Below, piece by piece: positions 9,228 through 17,071 of a stretch of DNA of 30,070 bases (within the stretch, counting starts at the first letter, position 1; each line of letters starts with the position of its first letter). This stretch comes from Candidatus Hydrogenedentota bacterium. Lineage in GTDB: Bacteria; Hydrogenedentota; Hydrogenedentia; Hydrogenedentales; SLHB01. Both the position numbers and the translations under genes were made by a program. The stretch covers positions 1 to 30,070 of the forward strand of contig DAOLNV010000072.1 of NCBI GenBank assembly GCA_035416745.1, read 5' to 3'. The notes beneath the pieces are model-generated. The model ran no database searches. It saw only the letters and a program-made list of their open reading frames with translations, and was not told the DNA's origin.

Positions 9228-9343
9228 GGATTTCAAGAACCGGCTGGACGCCGTTCGGGGGACGTTTTCCGTCGGAACGAATTGAAGAAGAGGGCGGCGT
9301 ATACCGCTGGGAGTTCCAGCGCAAATGTGCGGAGGAGCAATAG

Positions 9344-9928
9344 ATGGGGTTTCTCAAGGTGCCTTACGTACAAGAGGAGACAGCACATGGGATTCGGACC
9401 ACAGACTTGTACTCGCGTTTGTTGTCTGAGCGAATCGTGATGCTGACCGGGGAAGTAGATGATGACGTAGCCGATCTAATAACATCGCAGCTCTTTTACC
9501 TGGAGAGCGCCAACCCCGAGAGCGACATCCTTTTCAATATCAACAGTCCCGGTGGGGCTGTCACGGCGGGGCTGGCGATCTACGACGTCATGCAGTACGT
9601 CAAGTGTGACGTCGCTACCATCTGCTTGGGCCAGGCCGCGTCGATGGGCGCTGTACTGCTGGCAGGCGGCACGGCCGGAAAGCGCATCGCCATGCCCAAC
9701 TCACGCGTGATGATCCATCAGCCGCTGGGAGGCGCTCAGGGGCAGATCTCCGACATGGCGATCCACGTGAAAGAGGGGCAACGCCTGAAAGAACGGCTCA
9801 ACGAGATTCTCGTCAAACACACCGGTCAACCGATAGATGTTATCCAGCGAGATACTGACCGAGACTTCTTTCTGACGGCCGAAGAGGCGAGAGACTACGG
9901 TCTCGTGGACCGCATTGCCACGCGCTAG
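9344..9928 (+). CDS. clpP: ATP-dependent Clp protease proteolytic subunit
   Basis: The 194-residue serine peptidase has the ClpP triad at canonical spacing: Ser100 in GQAASMG, His125 in MIHQPLGG and Asp174 in RDTDRD. NSPGG (67-71) supplies the oxyanion loop and the N-terminal axial-loop region is present. Length is normal for ClpP. The start has an excellent GGAGGAG site 5-6 bases upstream. It forms 14-subunit chambers that degrade substrates unfolded by a Clp ATPase; the gene just upstream encodes a ClpA-like one with a ClpP-docking loop. The housekeeping clpP usually sits beside tig/clpX, so this may be a second, dedicated copy. Confidence 0.93.
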   Translation: MGFLKVPYVQEETAHGIRTTDLYSRLLSERIVMLTGEVDDDVADLITSQLFYLESANPESDILFNINSPGGAVTAGLAIYDVMQYVKCDVATICLGQAASMGAVLLAGGTAGKRIAMPNSRVMIHQPLGGAQGQISDMAIHVKEGQRLKERLNEILVKHTGQPIDVIQRDTDRDFFLTAEEARDYGLVDRIATR

Positions 9929-10183
9929 AGCAGCGGCATGCTTGCTCGAAAGCCGTTCTCGCAGGGTCCAAATCGGCTGTGATTGGCGTGGCTGTCTTGA
10001 CTATCCGTGTCGCGAATCCGTCTGGTTCTGAATAACATGTCTGGAGTATTGTCTTATGGCATACACGAATTCACCCTAACGGCTGTCAGGCGCTTGCCGA
10101 TGGCCACTGCGAAGCGCAGCCTTGCCACGAGACCGTCATCCAGAGCCGGAGAGTATTCAATGTTCAGGTCTCGCTAGTCCGGG
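9929..10183. other. gene-free spacer between clpP and the IS3 remnant
   Basis: I see no coding frame, RNA gene or clear terminator here. The right-hand limit is set by an IS3-like terminal sequence starting at 10184. Confidence 0.5.
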
Positions 10184-10207
10184 TGCCCTGCCCCCAGTTT
10201 ATGCACC
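10184..10207. repeat. probable terminal sequence of an IS3-family element
   Basis: The stretch begins TGCCCTGCCCCCAGTTT, resembling IS3-family ends (TG...CTGCCCCC...). It lies at the 3' end of the transposase remnant, overlapping the final codons, as expected for these elements. No matching inverted copy was found at the other side, consistent with deletion of the left end. Confidence 0.4.
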
Positions 10208-10696
10208 AACCGGAATGAGAGTATTTACGTTGGTTTGCTGTTCTGTACCCGGGGCTTTCGCATTACCGGAACGCAGGGAGGCCGTAGGCCGACCGGAGTT
10301 GCGGCAATGCGCGGCGAATTCCGCCGGGGTCATGTAATTCAAACTGCTGTGGGGATGTTCTTCATTGTATTCGTTGCGCCAGGCTTCTACCACCTCCTGA
10401 GCGTGTCGGCCGTCCAGAAACACGTGCATGTTCAAACATTCGTCGCGAAATCTGTCATGGAAACTTTCAATATACGGGTTTTCCCACGGGCTGCCCGGCG
10501 TGATGTAGATGGTTTCGGCGCCGCGCTCGGCAAGCCAGGACTGCAGGGCTTTAGCCGTCAGCTCGGGACCGTTGTCCGAGCGAATGTACCGCGGCGCGCC
10601 GTGGATCAGGAAGAGCCATTCGAGCGATGCGATCACCTTGGCCGCCCCGATCGAACGCTCTGCTCGGATGCGCAGGGAGGCTTCAGTTCGTCGCCG
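10199..10696 (-). pseudogene. 5'-truncated IS3-family transposase OrfB
   Basis: About 165 residues from the C-terminal part of an IS3-family OrfB (rve integrase fold) are present: GAPRYIRSDNGPEL carries the second catalytic Asp, SPWENPYIESFHDRFRDECL the Glu, then EAWRNEYNEEHPHSSLNYMTPAEF. The HTH domain and the first catalytic Asp are missing. The open frame runs on to 10861 but its first 55 residues do not resemble a transposase and lie opposite the zinc-ribbon gene. The break is therefore between about 10696 and 10735. Confidence 0.82.
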
Positions 10697-10743
10697 CGGG
10701 CCGTGCCCGGTGCAGAACCTGAAAGTCTGAGTTAGATTTGACG

Positions 10744-11049
10744 ATGACGTTTCAGAAGAGTGTGTGCTGTCGGGCCAGGCTTGAATTGCGGCGTCAGCAT
10801 TATGCGTGCTCGCACTGCGGGCAGATGGTCCCGTCGTGGTTCCTGTTTGAAGAGCGCGCATTCAATCGGGAGTATTTCAAGGAAGCAATGCGGAGGTCCC
10901 GCGACAACAAAGAACGCCGCCTGGCCAAGGTGAAAGAGCTCATGGCTTCCTCACGATCAACCGCCTTAGCATTGACGGACCTGGCTGGGTTGGATGAGGT
11001 CCCTGGACTGGTGGAGGACCTCGACGCGGTCATTGGCAGTGTGCCTTAG
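10744..11049 (+). CDS. small zinc-ribbon-like protein of unknown function, possibly 5'-truncated
   Basis: About 101 residues. A Cys-Cys pair near the start and CSHCG some 16 residues later form a likely zinc-binding knuckle (CC-x16-CxxC). This is followed by a charged helix (EYFKEAMRRSRDNKERRLAKVKELM) and an acidic C-terminal end (LDEVPGLVEDLD). Composition and pattern look truly coding. I do not recognise a named family. The frame opens only at a TGA at 10720 and the start abuts the broken edge of the IS3 remnant, so the N-terminus may have been removed. TTG 10738 is an alternative start; no strong ribosome site is seen for either. Confidence 0.5.
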   Translation: MTFQKSVCCRARLELRRQHYACSHCGQMVPSWFLFEERAFNREYFKEAMRRSRDNKERRLAKVKELMASSRSTALALTDLAGLDEVPGLVEDLDAVIGSVP

Positions 11050-11266
11050 GTTGAACTCACGGACTTGCGCGGTCCCGGCGGTTTCATCATGGGTGATTAC
11101 CGCGAAGCCATCCTTGACTATCTGGATGGGACTTGTAGTGCGGTTTCCCGTAGATGGAGTACTTAATCCCCCACAGTCTTACCGCGTCTGTGGAGAGTCC
11201 TCATGCCCCGGGTGCTCTTACGAGAGTAGCTGAATTCTGGCTACAATTTGTCAAGGCGGCAAAGAA

Positions 11267-11303
11267 AACGCCAAGGACTTCTTGGTTGTAAGTCCTTGGC
11301 GTT
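11267..11303 (-). terminator. strong intrinsic terminator after tRNA-Glu
   Basis: A perfect 14-bp stem (11267-11280 with 11290-11303) encloses a 9-base loop. Read on the minus strand, the stem is followed by TTTTCTTT. It begins 14 bases past the tRNA 3' end, so it should end the tRNA transcript. Confidence 0.85.
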
Positions 11304-11316
11304 AAAGGCATTAAAA

Positions 11317-11394
<78 letters not shown>

Positions 11395-11429
11395 GTCGAC
11401 TATCGAGCGTGTATTTGAGCAGGTTTCGC

Positions 11430-11449
11430 ATCGCCCCATGCCGGGCGAT
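11430..11449. promoter_or_regulatory. inverted repeat between divergent tRNA-Glu and oxidoreductase genes
   Basis: ATCGCCC and GGGCGAT (7 bp each) are separated by 6 bases. The site lies 36 bases upstream of the tRNA and about 180 bases upstream of the oxidoreductase. It could be an operator or an RNA hairpin; nothing else supports a function. Confidence 0.2.
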
Positions 11450-11631
11450 AACTGGGAATATATACCATATCGTTAAAGGGGAATTCAAATTCACGCGGGC
11501 CCGCTTGGGCGCGTGCGGCCGGTTGCATTTTCGCGCCAGAATAAGCGATCATGGACGCTCGAACCGAAACCCGGGTTTTCGCGGCAACGTTTCCATCAGA
11601 CCCGCTACCCGCAGCAGAGGAGATGTGCGAT

Positions 11632-13008
11632 ATGAGCATGAGCCGCAGGAGATTTCTCGGCACCACCGCATCGGCGGTCATCGTTGCCGGCGCCATGGCA
11701 AAGGGGCGCGTTTTCGGGGCCAATGAACGTGTCAACGTATGTGTAATGGGCATCAACGGCCGCGGCAAGAGCCATATCAAAGGCTTCGGCGCCGTCGCAC
11801 AGGCACAGGTCGCCGGATTGTGCGACGTGGATACCACCTTGTTCGACAGCCGCGTCGAGGAATACTTCACCCGGCGCAACCTGCCAAAGCCAAAGACGTA
11901 CGCGGATATCCGCGAGGTGCTTGACGACAAAGACATCGATGCCATTTCGACCGCCACGCCGAACCACTGGCACTCGCTGGCAACCATCTGGGCATGCCAG
12001 GCCGGCAAAGACATGTACGTCGAAAAGCCCATGACCCACAACATCTACGAGGGTCTCAAAGTTGTCGAGGCCGCAAAGAAATACAACCGTATCGTGCAGC
12101 ACGGCACCCAGCTCCGAAGCAATCCCGGATTCCAGGAAGGCATCCAGTTGCTCAAGGACGGGTTTATTGGCGACGTCTACATGGCCCGCTGCGTGTGCTA
12201 CAAATGGCGCGGCGACATCGGCAAGGGCGTCCCCGGCGAACCGCCGAGCACCCTCCGGTGGGACCTCTGGCAAGGCCCGGCCAAAGAGCAGCCGTTCATG
12301 GTCAAGGTCAGCAATCCGAAGGAAGGCATCTACGTGCCCTACTTCTGGCACTGGGTGTGGGAATACGGCAACGGCGACATCGGCAACCAGGGCGTCCACC
12401 AGCTTGATGCCGCGCGCTGGGGTCTCGGCGTCAACACCCCCTACCGGGTCTCGTCGATGGGCGGCTTGTTCCTGTGGGATGACGCAAAGCAGGTTTACAA
12501 CGTATCTTCGTCGTCCTTCATGTTCAAGGGCCAGGACGGCAAAGACAAGATCATGACCCTCGAGGTGCGGCCGTGGTACACCAACGAGGAAATGGGCGGC
12601 ACGTCGTTCGGCGTCATGTTCTATGGCTCGGAAGGCGTAATCACGTTCCCGAGCTATTTCGGGTACATTGCTTACAAGTGCAAGAAGTTCGGCGACAGCG
12701 ACATGGTCGAGGCACAGAAACGAATGGACGGCGACGACAAGAACCACTACCAGAACTTCATTGACTGCGTGCTCAGCCGCGACGCCAGCAAGATTACCGC
12801 GCCGCCCATCGAAGGGCATTACTCCTCCGCCTTGTCTCATTACGCGCTCACCGGCGCGCGCATCAACCGCGTCCTCGAGATCAACGACCAGACCGGCGAG
12901 ATTACCAACGTCGACTGGTCGAGCATTCCCGGTCTCACCGAAGAACAGGCGACCCTCTATCTCAAGCGCGATTACCGCGAGGGATTCGAGGTCCCCGAAG
13001 AAGTCTAG
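11632..13008 (+). CDS. Tat-exported Gfo/Idh/MocA-family oxidoreductase
   Basis: The 458-residue protein starts with a twin-arginine signal (SRRRFLG followed by a hydrophobic stretch and an FGA cleavage region), so it is exported folded with its cofactor. The Rossmann domain begins near residue 35 (VCVMGINGRGKSH), then CDVD, and EKPMTHN carries the family's catalytic Lys. The C-terminal half is the Gfo/Idh/MocA alpha/beta substrate domain. Family members use NAD(P) to oxidise or isomerise sugars and polyols; secreted Tat versions are numerous in planctomycete-like bacteria, with mostly unknown substrates. The ATG at 11632 is chosen because AGGAG lies 9 bases upstream and the Tat motif follows at once; an in-frame extension to 11551 is unlikely. 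A GC hairpin follows the stop. Confidence 0.88.
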   Translation: MSMSRRRFLGTTASAVIVAGAMAKGRVFGANERVNVCVMGINGRGKSHIKGFGAVAQAQVAGLCDVDTTLFDSRVEEYFTRRNLPKPKTYADIREVLDDKDIDAISTATPNHWHSLATIWACQAGKDMYVEKPMTHNIYEGLKVVEAAKKYNRIVQHGTQLRSNPGFQEGIQLLKDGFIGDVYMARCVCYKWRGDIGKGVPGEPPSTLRWDLWQGPAKEQPFMVKVSNPKEGIYVPYFWHWVWEYGNGDIGNQGVHQLDAARWGLGVNTPYRVSSMGGLFLWDDAKQVYNVSSSSFMFKGQDGKDKIMTLEVRPWYTNEEMGGTSFGVMFYGSEGVITFPSYFGYIAYKCKKFGDSDMVEAQKRMDGDDKNHYQNFIDCVLSRDASKITAPPIEGHYSSALSHYALTGARINRVLEINDQTGEITNVDWSSIPGLTEEQATLYLKRDYREGFEVPEEV

Positions 13009-13032
13009 GCATACCACACGCCAACACGGCAC

Positions 13033-13067
13033 CCGCCCGGCGCGGTCCCCACGGCCGCGCCGGGCGG
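13033..13067 (+). terminator. GC-rich hairpin after the Tat oxidoreductase gene
   Basis: A perfect 13-bp stem (13033-13045 with 13055-13067) with a 9-base loop starts 25 bases after the stop codon. There is no T-run, so termination may be weak or need Rho. Confidence 0.5.
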
Positions 13068-13092
13068 TGTCGCTTCCCAAGAGGTGGACAGG

Positions 13093-13098
13093 TATAAT
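13093..13098 (+). promoter_or_regulatory. TATAAT box just before the TauE/SafE start (possible leaderless promoter)
   Basis: A perfect TATAAT ends 7 bases before the ATG at 13106. If used, transcription would begin at about the start codon. No good -35 hexamer is seen 17 bases upstream, and only an imperfect GAGGTGG lies near, too far for a normal ribosome site. Confidence 0.35.
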
Positions 13099-13105
13099 CC
13101 CGCGC

Positions 13106-13939
13106 ATGTTTTCCCAATTTGTCAATGACGGCGTGCCCGCACCGGTGTTCTGGGCGTTTGTGGGCGCCGCGATCATCATTCAAGGCATAAGCAAGTCAGG
13201 GTTCGCGGGCGGCGCGGGCATTTTGTCCATGCCGCTCATGTTCTTCGTGATGCCCGTGAACCGAGCCGCCGCCGTAATGCTGCCCCTTCTCATCCTGTGC
13301 GACATGAACGCCATTTACCATCATCGGCGCAACAAAGACTGGAAAACCGTGCTTCGGCTCTACATTCCCTCTGTGTTTGGAATTGCCGCAGGCGCGGCAG
13401 TCTGGTGGTGGATTGGCCGGGAAGGCGTTGAAGGCTACGGCATCTGGATCAAACGCTTCGTGGGCGTCATTGCCATGGTGTTCGCCGTGTACATCGCCTG
13501 TAAAGAGATGGCCATGGCATGGATCGACCGGTTCCGGCCGGGGGCCGCCGCGGGCTGGGCTGCCGGCCTTGCCGCGGGGTTCACGTCGACCATCGCGCAC
13601 GCGGCCGGCCCTATCGTGAGCCTCTACATCTTCACGCAGGACCTGGGCAAGACCCTCTTTGTGGGAACGGTCGCCTGGACGTTCACCCTCATCAACCTCT
13701 CCAAACTCCCCTTCTATTTCGGAGTTGGGCTGCTCGAAAAGGACGTGTTGCTTTTTGGAGCGGTGCTGGTACCCCTCATCCCCGTGGGGTCGTGGCTGGG
13801 AAAATGGATGCACCACCGCGTATCCGAAACGCTGTTCAACCGCATTATCCTCGTGCTTGTATTTATCGCGGGTGTTCAGCTGTTCTTCGGCTTCGACCCT
13901 GTCATGTGGGCGCTGAAATTGTTCGGGGGCGACGGTTGA
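13106..13939 (+). CDS. TauE/SafE (TSUP) family membrane permease
   Basis: The 277-residue protein has about eight hydrophobic segments. It shows the TSUP-type N-terminal repeat (GISKSGFAGGAGILSMPLM, about residues 30-48) and the second half-repeat (AAGFTSTIAHAAGPIVSLYI). The family exports sulfite, sulfonates or other organic anions across the inner membrane; the substrate here is unknown. The frame runs far upstream into the oxidoreductase gene, but similarity to the family begins at the ATG at 13106. It lies downstream of the Tat oxidoreductase, separated by a hairpin, and converges on cimA. Confidence 0.85.
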   Translation: MFSQFVNDGVPAPVFWAFVGAAIIIQGISKSGFAGGAGILSMPLMFFVMPVNRAAAVMLPLLILCDMNAIYHHRRNKDWKTVLRLYIPSVFGIAAGAAVWWWIGREGVEGYGIWIKRFVGVIAMVFAVYIACKEMAMAWIDRFRPGAAAGWAAGLAAGFTSTIAHAAGPIVSLYIFTQDLGKTLFVGTVAWTFTLINLSKLPFYFGVGLLEKDVLLFGAVLVPLIPVGSWLGKWMHHRVSETLFNRIILVLVFIAGVQLFFGFDPVMWALKLFGGDG

Positions 13940-14058
13940 GCGGGTCCCCGTCCCCGAAGCCGCCGAAGACCAACACGAAATAGTCCCCTGGGCTCGCGGA
14001 ACGCCCACGCGGCATTTCTATTGCGCTTGCCAGCCGAAACGGTGTGAGATTCGCGCTC

Positions 14059-15648
14059 TCAGTCCACTTTGTAGCCGCGCGAGTTCAACAGCTTGTATTC
14101 GATACTGTCCACCAGCGCCTGATACGACGCCGCCACGATGTTGCCCGAAACCCCGACCGTGTACCACGACATCTCGCCGTCGCTCGACTCGATGAGCACG
14201 CGGGTAACGGCCGCCGTGGCTGCCTGCGCATTCAGGATGCGGACCTTGTAGTCGTCGAGGTGCACGTCCCGCAGCTCAGGATACGTACCCTCCAGCGCTT
14301 TCCGGAGGGCGTAGTTGAGCGCATCGACAGGACCTTCTGCCTCGGCGGCGGTATGCATGCGCGTGCCGTCGGGCAATTCGAGCTTGACGGTAGCCTCCGA
14401 AATGGCCGGGCTGTCGGCGTCGTGGCGGTCCACGCTGGTGCGGAACCCGCGCAGCTTGAAAAAGGTGCGGTACTGTCCCATGGCTTTGCGCAACAGGAGC
14501 TCGAGCGACGCATCCGCCCCCTCGAATTCATACCCCTGGTTCTCGAGGTCCTTGACCTGCTTCAAGGCTTCGTGCGTTTCGGGAGCGTCGCGATCGAGAT
14601 CGAGCCCGAGCTCCTTGGCCTTCTGCAACAGACTCGACCTGCCCGACATCTCGCTCACCGAGATGCGGGTCTGGTTGCCCACCGTCTCAGGCGGGATGTG
14701 TTCATAACTGACCTTGAGCTTCTTTACGGCGTCAGCGTGCATGCCGCCCTTGTGCGTGAACGCATCGCGCCCTACGAACGGATCGAAATCGCGCTGACCC
14801 ATGTTGGCCAGTTCCGCCACGAGATACGATAGACGGGTCAGCTGGCGAAGCTGGTCCTCCGACACCACCTCGCACCCCATCTTGAGCTGCAGGTCGGGAA
14901 TGACCGTGCAGAGGTTCGCGTTGCCTGTCCGCTCGCCATAGCCGTTGATGGTGCCCTGGACATGCACCGCGCCCGCATGCACGGCGGCGATGGTGTTGGC
15001 CACGCCGCAACCGCTGTCATTGTGAGCGTGAATTCCGAAAACGGCTTTGGGAAGGCGCGTGCGCGAAGCATGGGTCGCCTCGCCAATGCTCCACGGCAGG
15101 CTCCCGCCGTTCGTGTCGCATAGCGCCAGCACTTCCGCGCCCGCATGCCAGCCGCGTTCCAGCGCGGTCAGCGCATATTCGCTATCTTCACGGTAACCGT
15201 CAAAAAAGTGTTCGGCATCGAGAATCACGCGGCGGCCTTGAGATTTGAGATAGGCCACGGACTCCTCGATCAGCCTGAGGTTCTCTTCGAGGCTGACCCG
15301 CAAGACTTGTTGCACGTGGGTAGGCGAGAATTTCGCGAAGATGGTAACGACCGGCGTGTCGGCTGCAAGCAATGCCTTGATGTTGGGATCGTCCTCCACC
15401 GCATTCTTGGCGTGGCGCGTGCTGCCGAAGGCCGCCATTACAGCGTGCTTCATCTCCAGGTCCTTGGTGCGCCTGAAGAGTTCGGCCGCTTTCGGATTCG
15501 AGCCCGGCTGCCCGCCCTCGATAAAGGAAACGCCGAAGGCGTCCAGTTCCTGCACGATGCGAAGCTGGTCCTCGGACGAAAACTTCACACCCGGCCCCTG
15601 CGCCCCATCGCGAAGGGTTACGTCGTATACTTCGACTCGTTGTGCCAC
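14059..15648 (-). CDS. cimA: (R)-citramalate synthase (TIGR00977 type)
   Basis: This 529-residue enzyme of the isopropylmalate/homocitrate synthase family probably condenses pyruvate with acetyl-CoA to citramalate, the first step of the threonine-independent route to 2-oxobutyrate and isoleucine. The HMGL-like TIM barrel (about 1-270) has DVTLRDGAQ (9-17), the metal-binding HAHND (207-211) and GYGERTGNANL (237-247). A LeuA-type allosteric domain occupies about 390-525 and normally senses the end product. Length and motifs match the long, cimA-like branch rather than LeuA. GTG start at 15648 with GGAGGAG 10 bases upstream. It lies 49 bases downstream of the apgM-like gene on the same strand, suggesting one transcript. 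Confidence 0.9.
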   Translation of the reverse strand: MAQRVEVYDVTLRDGAQGPGVKFSSEDQLRIVQELDAFGVSFIEGGQPGSNPKAAELFRRTKDLEMKHAVMAAFGSTRHAKNAVEDDPNIKALLAADTPVVTIFAKFSPTHVQQVLRVSLEENLRLIEESVAYLKSQGRRVILDAEHFFDGYREDSEYALTALERGWHAGAEVLALCDTNGGSLPWSIGEATHASRTRLPKAVFGIHAHNDSGCGVANTIAAVHAGAVHVQGTINGYGERTGNANLCTVIPDLQLKMGCEVVSEDQLRQLTRLSYLVAELANMGQRDFDPFVGRDAFTHKGGMHADAVKKLKVSYEHIPPETVGNQTRISVSEMSGRSSLLQKAKELGLDLDRDAPETHEALKQVKDLENQGYEFEGADASLELLLRKAMGQYRTFFKLRGFRTSVDRHDADSPAISEATVKLELPDGTRMHTAAEAEGPVDALNYALRKALEGTYPELRDVHLDDYKVRILNAQAATAAVTRVLIESSDGEMSWYTVGVSGNIVAASYQALVDSIEYKLLNSRGYKVD

Positions 15649-15697
15649 GCTTATGCTCTCCTCCCCCGCCGCCGACGCACGCCCACCAACACGCGCT

Positions 15698-16930
15698 TCA
15701 GGTTATCTGAAAACTATGCGCATCGAGACGGTCCGTGCGAATGATCCACGGAATCAGGGCATAACCAGGGTCGATGACCAGGCCGCCCGCTTCAGCCGAA
15801 GCCTCATCATACCGCGCAACGCCGTTCGATGCCACGCCGCATCCCCATACCGCAAAGGGCACCGGCCCGCCCGCGTGGGTGCGGCTGCTCAGAGCGGTGA
15901 CATGATCCGGCGCGGCAAGGACACGCCAATCCGCGTGTGACCGGGCAGCCTCGAGACACGGTCCCACAACACGGCTATCGAACGCTTCGATGGCCGCGAT
16001 CTTCTTGTCGATAATGCCTTCGTGAGCGCATTCGTCGGGCGCCTCAACATGGACATAGACAAAGTCCACGCGTTCAAGGGCGCGCAAGGCCGCCTCGACC
16101 TTGCCCTCGTAATTCGTATCGATATACCCCGTCGCGCCGGGCACATTAATCACCTCGAGGCCCGCGCACACGCCAATGCCTTTCACGAGGTCAACGGCTG
16201 AAATGACGGCCCCGGAAACGCCGAAACGTTCCCTGTACGTTTCCATCCGCGGCGCTTGGCCCTGCCCCCACAACCAGATCGAGGTCGCTGGAAGATGACC
16301 CGCGGCTCTGCGGGCCGCATTGACCGGGTGCCCCTCGAGAATGGGCCGCGACCATTCCATCAGCATCCGGAGATACTCTCCGGCAGGACCCTTGGGCAGA
16401 TGTTCGCCGTACGGCTGGTCCGAGATATCATGGGGCGGCGTGCAGACGGTCGCTACCAACGCGCCGGGCTTGACTTCACCGCCCGGGATCACGGCAAGAT
16501 GTCGGTAGCTGACGCCGGGATAGAACGAGCAAGCGTGCGGGCATTCCGCATCAAGCGTGCGGATCAGCTTCGCGGCCTCCTCGCTCGAGATGTGGTCCGC
16601 CGTAAAGCTCTTCATCACGCCGTCGTCCAGCGTGACCAGGTTGCAGCGAAAGGCCACGTCGTCCGGGCCCAGCGAAATGCCTTGGTTCGCGGCCTCGAGC
16701 GGCGCGCGGCCCGTGAAGGTCCCGTGAGGATCGTAACCGAACAACGAAAGGTTGCCGATGTCACTGCCCGGCGGCAAATCTCTGGGAATGGGCCAATACA
16801 GGCCGCATAGCCCTTCAGACGCAAGGGCATCCAGCGCGGGAGTCGACGCCAGTTGCAAGGGCGTCCGGCCACCGCGCGCATCAAGAGGGAAATCGGCCAT
16901 GCCGTCCCCAATAAGGCATAAGAACTTCAC
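15698..16930 (-). CDS. apgM: archaeal-type cofactor-independent phosphoglycerate mutase
   Basis: The 410-residue protein belongs to the alkaline phosphatase superfamily, ApgM/TIGR02535 group. It starts KFLCLIGDGMADFP with the metal-binding Asp9, has SDIGNLSLFGYDP with the nucleophile Ser, and later HVEAPDECAHEG and PDHVTALSSRTHAGGPVPF for the remaining metal ligands. It interconverts 3- and 2-phosphoglycerate; bacterial members of this subgroup were once proposed as homoserine kinases because of gene neighbourhoods. Here the neighbour is cimA, again an amino-acid gene (isoleucine), so either role fits. GTG start at 16930 with GGAGG 7 bases upstream. It is divergent from rsmG, with about 140 bases between. 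Confidence 0.87.
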   Translation of the reverse strand: MKFLCLIGDGMADFPLDARGGRTPLQLASTPALDALASEGLCGLYWPIPRDLPPGSDIGNLSLFGYDPHGTFTGRAPLEAANQGISLGPDDVAFRCNLVTLDDGVMKSFTADHISSEEAAKLIRTLDAECPHACSFYPGVSYRHLAVIPGGEVKPGALVATVCTPPHDISDQPYGEHLPKGPAGEYLRMLMEWSRPILEGHPVNAARRAAGHLPATSIWLWGQGQAPRMETYRERFGVSGAVISAVDLVKGIGVCAGLEVINVPGATGYIDTNYEGKVEAALRALERVDFVYVHVEAPDECAHEGIIDKKIAAIEAFDSRVVGPCLEAARSHADWRVLAAPDHVTALSSRTHAGGPVPFAVWGCGVASNGVARYDEASAEAGGLVIDPGYALIPWIIRTDRLDAHSFQIT

Positions 16931-17071
16931 GGGGAAGCCTCCACAGCATAACCACCTGAGAATGAACGCGGGAGAATAGCATTACGAACAAGGCAAAGTC
17001 AAACTATCCCGTTGGCGCATCATAAGTTCGGTCAAGTCCATAAAATACGAATACGGAGAATTATAAGAAAT

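Noticed and set aside
9228..9343. Small open frame between the Clp ATPase and clpP ending right before the clpP start
   Set aside because: It overlaps the end of the ATPase gene in another frame, is under 40 codons after that, and has no start with a ribosome site.
11605..13179. Minus-strand open frame of 524 codons opposite the Tat oxidoreductase gene
   Set aside because: It is the shadow of a GC-rich coding gene. The plus strand carries the full Gfo/Idh/MocA protein; the minus frame has no recognisable motif.
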